This document shows, one piece after another, positions 61,298 to 64,000 of a DNA stretch of 64,000 nt. Made by a program: the position numbers and the translations under genes. Positions within the stretch are counted from its first letter, which is position 1. The number at the start of each line of letters is the position of its first letter. The notes under the pieces are model-generated. The model was not told where the DNA came from and made no database searches. It was given only the letters and a program-made list of their open reading frames with translations. Location of the stretch: positions 62,001 through 126,000 of the forward strand of contig JAZSFC010000006.1 in assembly GCA_045531955.1 (NCBI GenBank). The letters run 5' to 3'. Origin of the DNA: SIG299 sp045531955 (lineage in GTDB: Bacteria > Bacillota > Clostridia > Lachnospirales > Lachnospiraceae).

Positions 61298-62854
61298 TTA
61301 CTGTGGAATAAGTTCTACAGTACCCTGCTCGCCGTGAACAGTTAACTGAATCTTGAACTTACCGTCTGTCTCTACAACATAGTTTGCTGCAGGGAAAGCG
61401 ATATCCCAGTTAAGACCCTGACGAACCTTGAATTCCATACCTGCTGTTAAATCATAAGCATCTGTTGTAATCCAAACGCCATCTGTTGTGGATTCCATTG
61501 GGAAGTCCATATCCCAGTTAGTACCATTTACTGTACCGATTACAGTGAATGCATTCTTAACTTCATCAGACATGCTGAATAAGCCTTTGATGCTGTCTTC
61601 GTAAGCCTGAAGAGCTGCTCTTAATTCATCATCTGTTGTAGCTGTCTTAGCAGATACAGCGTATACCTTGGAGAGATCCCACCAAGAACCGTGGATGTTA
61701 CCCTGTGGAGTTGCATATGCACTCTGAGCTGCTAAAGCGGAGAGAGCTGCATCGTTCTTAACTGCATCTGTAGCCTGAGCCTTTAAGTTGGAAGGACCCC
61801 AACCGAACTGAGCGAATCTTTCGTTCTGGCAAGTTTCGCCTGTTAAGTAAAGAGCTAACTTCTGAAGAACTGCACCCTTCTTAGCATCAACCTGTGGCTT
61901 AACACCAAGGAGCTTGTTACCGGAGAAGGAAGCTAAGTGATAGGACTTACCATCTACTGTGAAGGATGGAAGATCTGTTGCTGCGTAGTTATCGCCAAGA
62001 GCTGCCTTTGCATCATTAGCTACCCAAGTACCGGATACTAATACTGCTGCAGGAACACCTGCTGTTAAAGCGTCAGCACCGGAGGAGCTGATGTATGCAG
62101 GGGACTTAAGAAGCTTCTGCATACCCTTAAGAGCGATGAGACCGTTTTCGGAGTTGAAAGTATCGTTTACAGATACGAAGTTAGCATCTGCGTCTGTTGT
62201 CCACTCAGATACACAACCTGTAGCGAACATGAATGCGATGTTGTACCAACCGGATGTTTCCATTTCGAAAGCGAACATCTTGCCAGCTGCTTCACAGTCA
62301 GCGATGATGTCTTCTAAGCTGTCGATGTGCTCTGGCTTAACAACGCTCTTATCATAGTACATGTAGTAACCGTTATCGGAAGTAAGTGGGTAGCAGTAAA
62401 GTTCGCCACCAACGGAAGCTGCCTTAACAGCACCTGCGTCGTTTAATTCCTTAACTGTTGCTGCTGTCTGAGTACCAAGCTTGTTTAAAGCGCCTGCCAT
62501 AACAAGACGGGAAAGCTGGTCCTGTGCGAAACAGAAGATGTCTGCGCCATCTTCTACGCTGTTGATCATCTGAGTAGCAGATTCTGCTTCAGATACACCT
62601 TCAACTGTTGCGTTGATTACGATGCCTGGGTTCTCTTCACAGAACTTAGCGATCTGAGCCTGGGTTAATTCCTTAACGCCGTCAACTTCGGATACCCATA
62701 CGGTAATATCGTATGTACCGTCAAGGGATGTTTCTGTTGTTGTGCCTGCATTGTTGCCTGCATCTGTGTTGCCTGTGTCCTTGCCGCCGCATGCTGTTAA
62801 GCAAAGCATGAGAGCCATAACAAGAGCAAGAATAGATGTGATTCTCTTTTTCAT
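61298..62854 (-). CDS. malE: Maltodextrin-binding lipoprotein with extra C-terminal beta domain
   Basis: 518 residues. The signal peptide ends in the lipobox LTAC-GG (Cys22). The mature protein is a MalE-type solute-binding protein for maltodextrins (DITVWVSEVDGVKELT, TNAMQYYMYYDKS-like NGYYMYYDKSVV and NIHGSWWDLSK). The final ~85 residues, starting near VIGTVNGTNW, are rich in Trp and short strands (NWDMDFPMEST, NWDIAFPAANYV). They resemble a starch-binding module of the SusE/SusF kind. Codon use is that of a very highly expressed gene. Confidence 0.88.
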   Translation of the reverse strand: MKKRITSILALVMALMLCLTACGGKDTGNTDAGNNAGTTTETSLDGTYDITVWVSEVDGVKELTQAQIAKFCEENPGIVINATVEGVSEAESATQMINSVEDGADIFCFAQDQLSRLVMAGALNKLGTQTAATVKELNDAGAVKAASVGGELYCYPLTSDNGYYMYYDKSVVKPEHIDSLEDIIADCEAAGKMFAFEMETSGWYNIAFMFATGCVSEWTTDADANFVSVNDTFNSENGLIALKGMQKLLKSPAYISSSGADALTAGVPAAVLVSGTWVANDAKAALGDNYAATDLPSFTVDGKSYHLASFSGNKLLGVKPQVDAKKGAVLQKLALYLTGETCQNERFAQFGWGPSNLKAQATDAVKNDAALSALAAQSAYATPQGNIHGSWWDLSKVYAVSAKTATTDDELRAALQAYEDSIKGLFSMSDEVKNAFTVIGTVNGTNWDMDFPMESTTDGVWITTDAYDLTAGMEFKVRQGLNWDIAFPAANYVVETDGKFKIQLTVHGEQGTVELIPQ

Positions 62855-62890
62855 TTTTGTCTCCTCTTTCTTTGAAAAATTTTTTTATTT

Positions 62891-62918
62891 TAAAGATTCC
62901 CCCTAAGGTAAATCTTTA
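62891..62918 (-). promoter_or_regulatory. Hairpin between the amylase and malE genes
   Basis: An eight-base A/T-rich stem (62891-62898 with 62911-62918) is followed by an A/T-rich run on the minus strand before the malE ribosome site. It may be a weak terminator or processing site. Confidence 0.45.
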
Positions 62919-62923
62919 AGTAC

Positions 62924-64000
62924 TTATTTGATAATAACGCTGGTTTGTGGTCCTACCGTTATAGTAGTTCCTTTCAGTTTAGCTTCTCCCTGTCCGATGT
63001 AGTCGGCGAGCTTCTTAAGCTCTGACGGAAACCCGGAACAAGAGGAAAGGTCGATGACCTTTTCTTCTGTGGACGTATTGTGAAGCAGTACGGTTTGTTC
63101 TCCGTTGTAGGTAATCAGAAATCCGCCGAAGTTTTTATCGCCAAAATCAAGTGCCTGATACTCACCTCTCGGAATTTCCGGATACTGCTTTCTGAGACTC
63201 ATCAACTTGCCGTAGTAATGAAGAAGACTGGTTTCGTCTGCCAGCTGCTCCGCTACGGTACCGTTGGTCTGTTTCTTTTTATCATAGGAGGTTCCCATTG
63301 GGTCCCTGACCGTATCTTCATCGCCCCAAAGCATTGCCAGACGCCGGTTAGCATCCGTATTGGCGCCGCCTCTGGTACCCTTTAAACCGATTTCTTCTCC
63401 ATAATAAATGAACGGAGAACCGGAACACAGCAGATAAAGATTTGCTGCCATGTGGGCCTGCTTAGTAGATGGTGTAAGATATCCGGCCGCGCGGTCCATA
63501 TCATGGTTGGCAATGAAGGAAGTCATCATACCGCCTTCTGCATTGGCCGCCAGAACCTGATCCTGATAATTTTCCACGTATTTGGTGTAAATGTTAATGT
63601 CTTTTGCTTTTGCAGCATTGGCGATATAACCTTCACCCTGTGCCACTTGGAAGTTAAAACAGTTTAATGCCTCCGCATACTGCAGGGTTTCTGCATCGCC
63701 CGACCAACACTCACCTACACAATAGATGTCCGGCTTATACGCTGTTAATTCATCCATATACCACTTCCAGAAGTCTACGCTTTGTTCGGTATCATTGTAG
63801 TATATATATTTAATCGCATCAAAGCGGAAGCCGTCAACACCCAAATCCAGGTAATATTTTGCGACCTTCAGCATTTCCTCACGGACAAGCTTGTTATCGT
63901 AATTTAATTCCGGCATGTCGGTAGAAAAATTACATTCGTAATATTCTAAATTGGCACCAGGAATTGCCGTGTAAGCAAGTCCGGCGGTACGTCCGTCCAA
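62924..64000 (-). CDS. GH13 alpha-amylase family protein, C-terminal part
   Basis: The last ~358 residues of a GH13 glycoside hydrolase that begins outside the window. Three catalytic regions are seen: GVDGFRFDAIKYI (Asp nucleophile), CVGECWSG (Glu acid/base) and FIANHDMDR (third Asp). A short C-terminal beta domain follows (VLLHNTST, TSVIIK). No lid or surface anchor is visible in this part. It probably trims starch oligomers taken up by MalEFG. It precedes malE in the operon. Confidence 0.92.
   Translation of the reverse strand: MDGRTAGLAYTAIPGANLEYYECNFSTDMPELNYDNKLVREEMLKVAKYYLDLGVDGFRFDAIKYIYYNDTEQSVDFWKWYMDELTAYKPDIYCVGECWSGDAETLQYAEALNCFNFQVAQGEGYIANAAKAKDINIYTKYVENYQDQVLAANAEGGMMTSFIANHDMDRAAGYLTPSTKQAHMAANLYLLCSGSPFIYYGEEIGLKGTRGGANTDANRRLAMLWGDEDTVRDPMGTSYDKKKQTNGTVAEQLADETSLLHYYGKLMSLRKQYPEIPRGEYQALDFGDKNFGGFLITYNGEQTVLLHNTSTEEKVIDLSSCSGFPSELKKLADYIGQGEAKLKGTTITVGPQTSVIIK

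Overview
The window comes from a low-GC, endospore-lineage, flagellated Firmicute, most likely a member of the Lachnospiraceae (Clostridia). The basis is the tandem sigma-28-type flagellin genes, the spore maturation genes spmA and spmB, the conserved yaaR-holB-ricT-trmN-rsmI-abrB block, a MalEFG/GH13 starch operon and strong AGGAGG-type ribosome binding sites. Species cannot be named from sequence alone. Almost all genes lie on the minus strand.

Layout. 1-136: 5' end of an ORF6N-domain gene. 405-33948: a large, visibly AT-rich glycan-assembly island of about two dozen genes. It holds an NAD-dependent epimerase, a polysaccharide deacetylase, a TagF-like transferase, two RgpF-like proteins, several GT2 and one GT4 glycosyltransferase, a WbsX-type protein, two DUF1919 proteins, two methyltransferases, four radical SAM enzymes, an ATP-grasp enzyme, a PglD-like acyltransferase, a WecE-like aminotransferase and a very unusual cytidylyltransferase fusion. 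It is broken at 16.1-17.5 kb by a wrecked copy of a PD-(D/E)XK nuclease-like gene into which a two-gene JAB-peptidase cassette has been placed. The intact nuclease-like copy is at 34308-35180. 35487-45511: a flagellin locus with two flagellin genes, a three-gene modification operon (double GT2, IspD/TarI-like cytidylyltransferase, TagF-like transferase) and an AAA/DUF4143 ATPase between the flagellins. 46111-54450: a heptad-repeat coiled-coil protein, spmB, galE, spmA, abrB and the housekeeping block rsmI-trmN-ricT-holB-yaaR-gmk. 54693-58526: tRNA-Lys, a small membrane protein, a 55-residue ORF, a C39-like peptidase and a VanRS-like two-component system. 58736-64000: malG, malF, malE and a GH13 amylase cut by the window edge.

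How it fits together. Sigma-28 (SigD/FliA)-type promoters can be read in front of both flagellins, in front of the 40.2-35.5 kb modification operon and in front of the large island (34121-34147), with a weaker one at 15999-16025. This suggests the island makes and attaches an elaborate flagellin glycan. Both flagellin leaders carry CsrA-like GGA motifs. The most striking protein-level feature is a Rossmann-like module of about 90 residues (signature hhhYGAGxxG, then hDKN or hSDE) fused to the N or C terminus of at least fourteen otherwise unrelated enzymes in the island. Poly-G and poly-A tracts inside island genes suggest phase variation. Deleted gene remnants show recent recombination.
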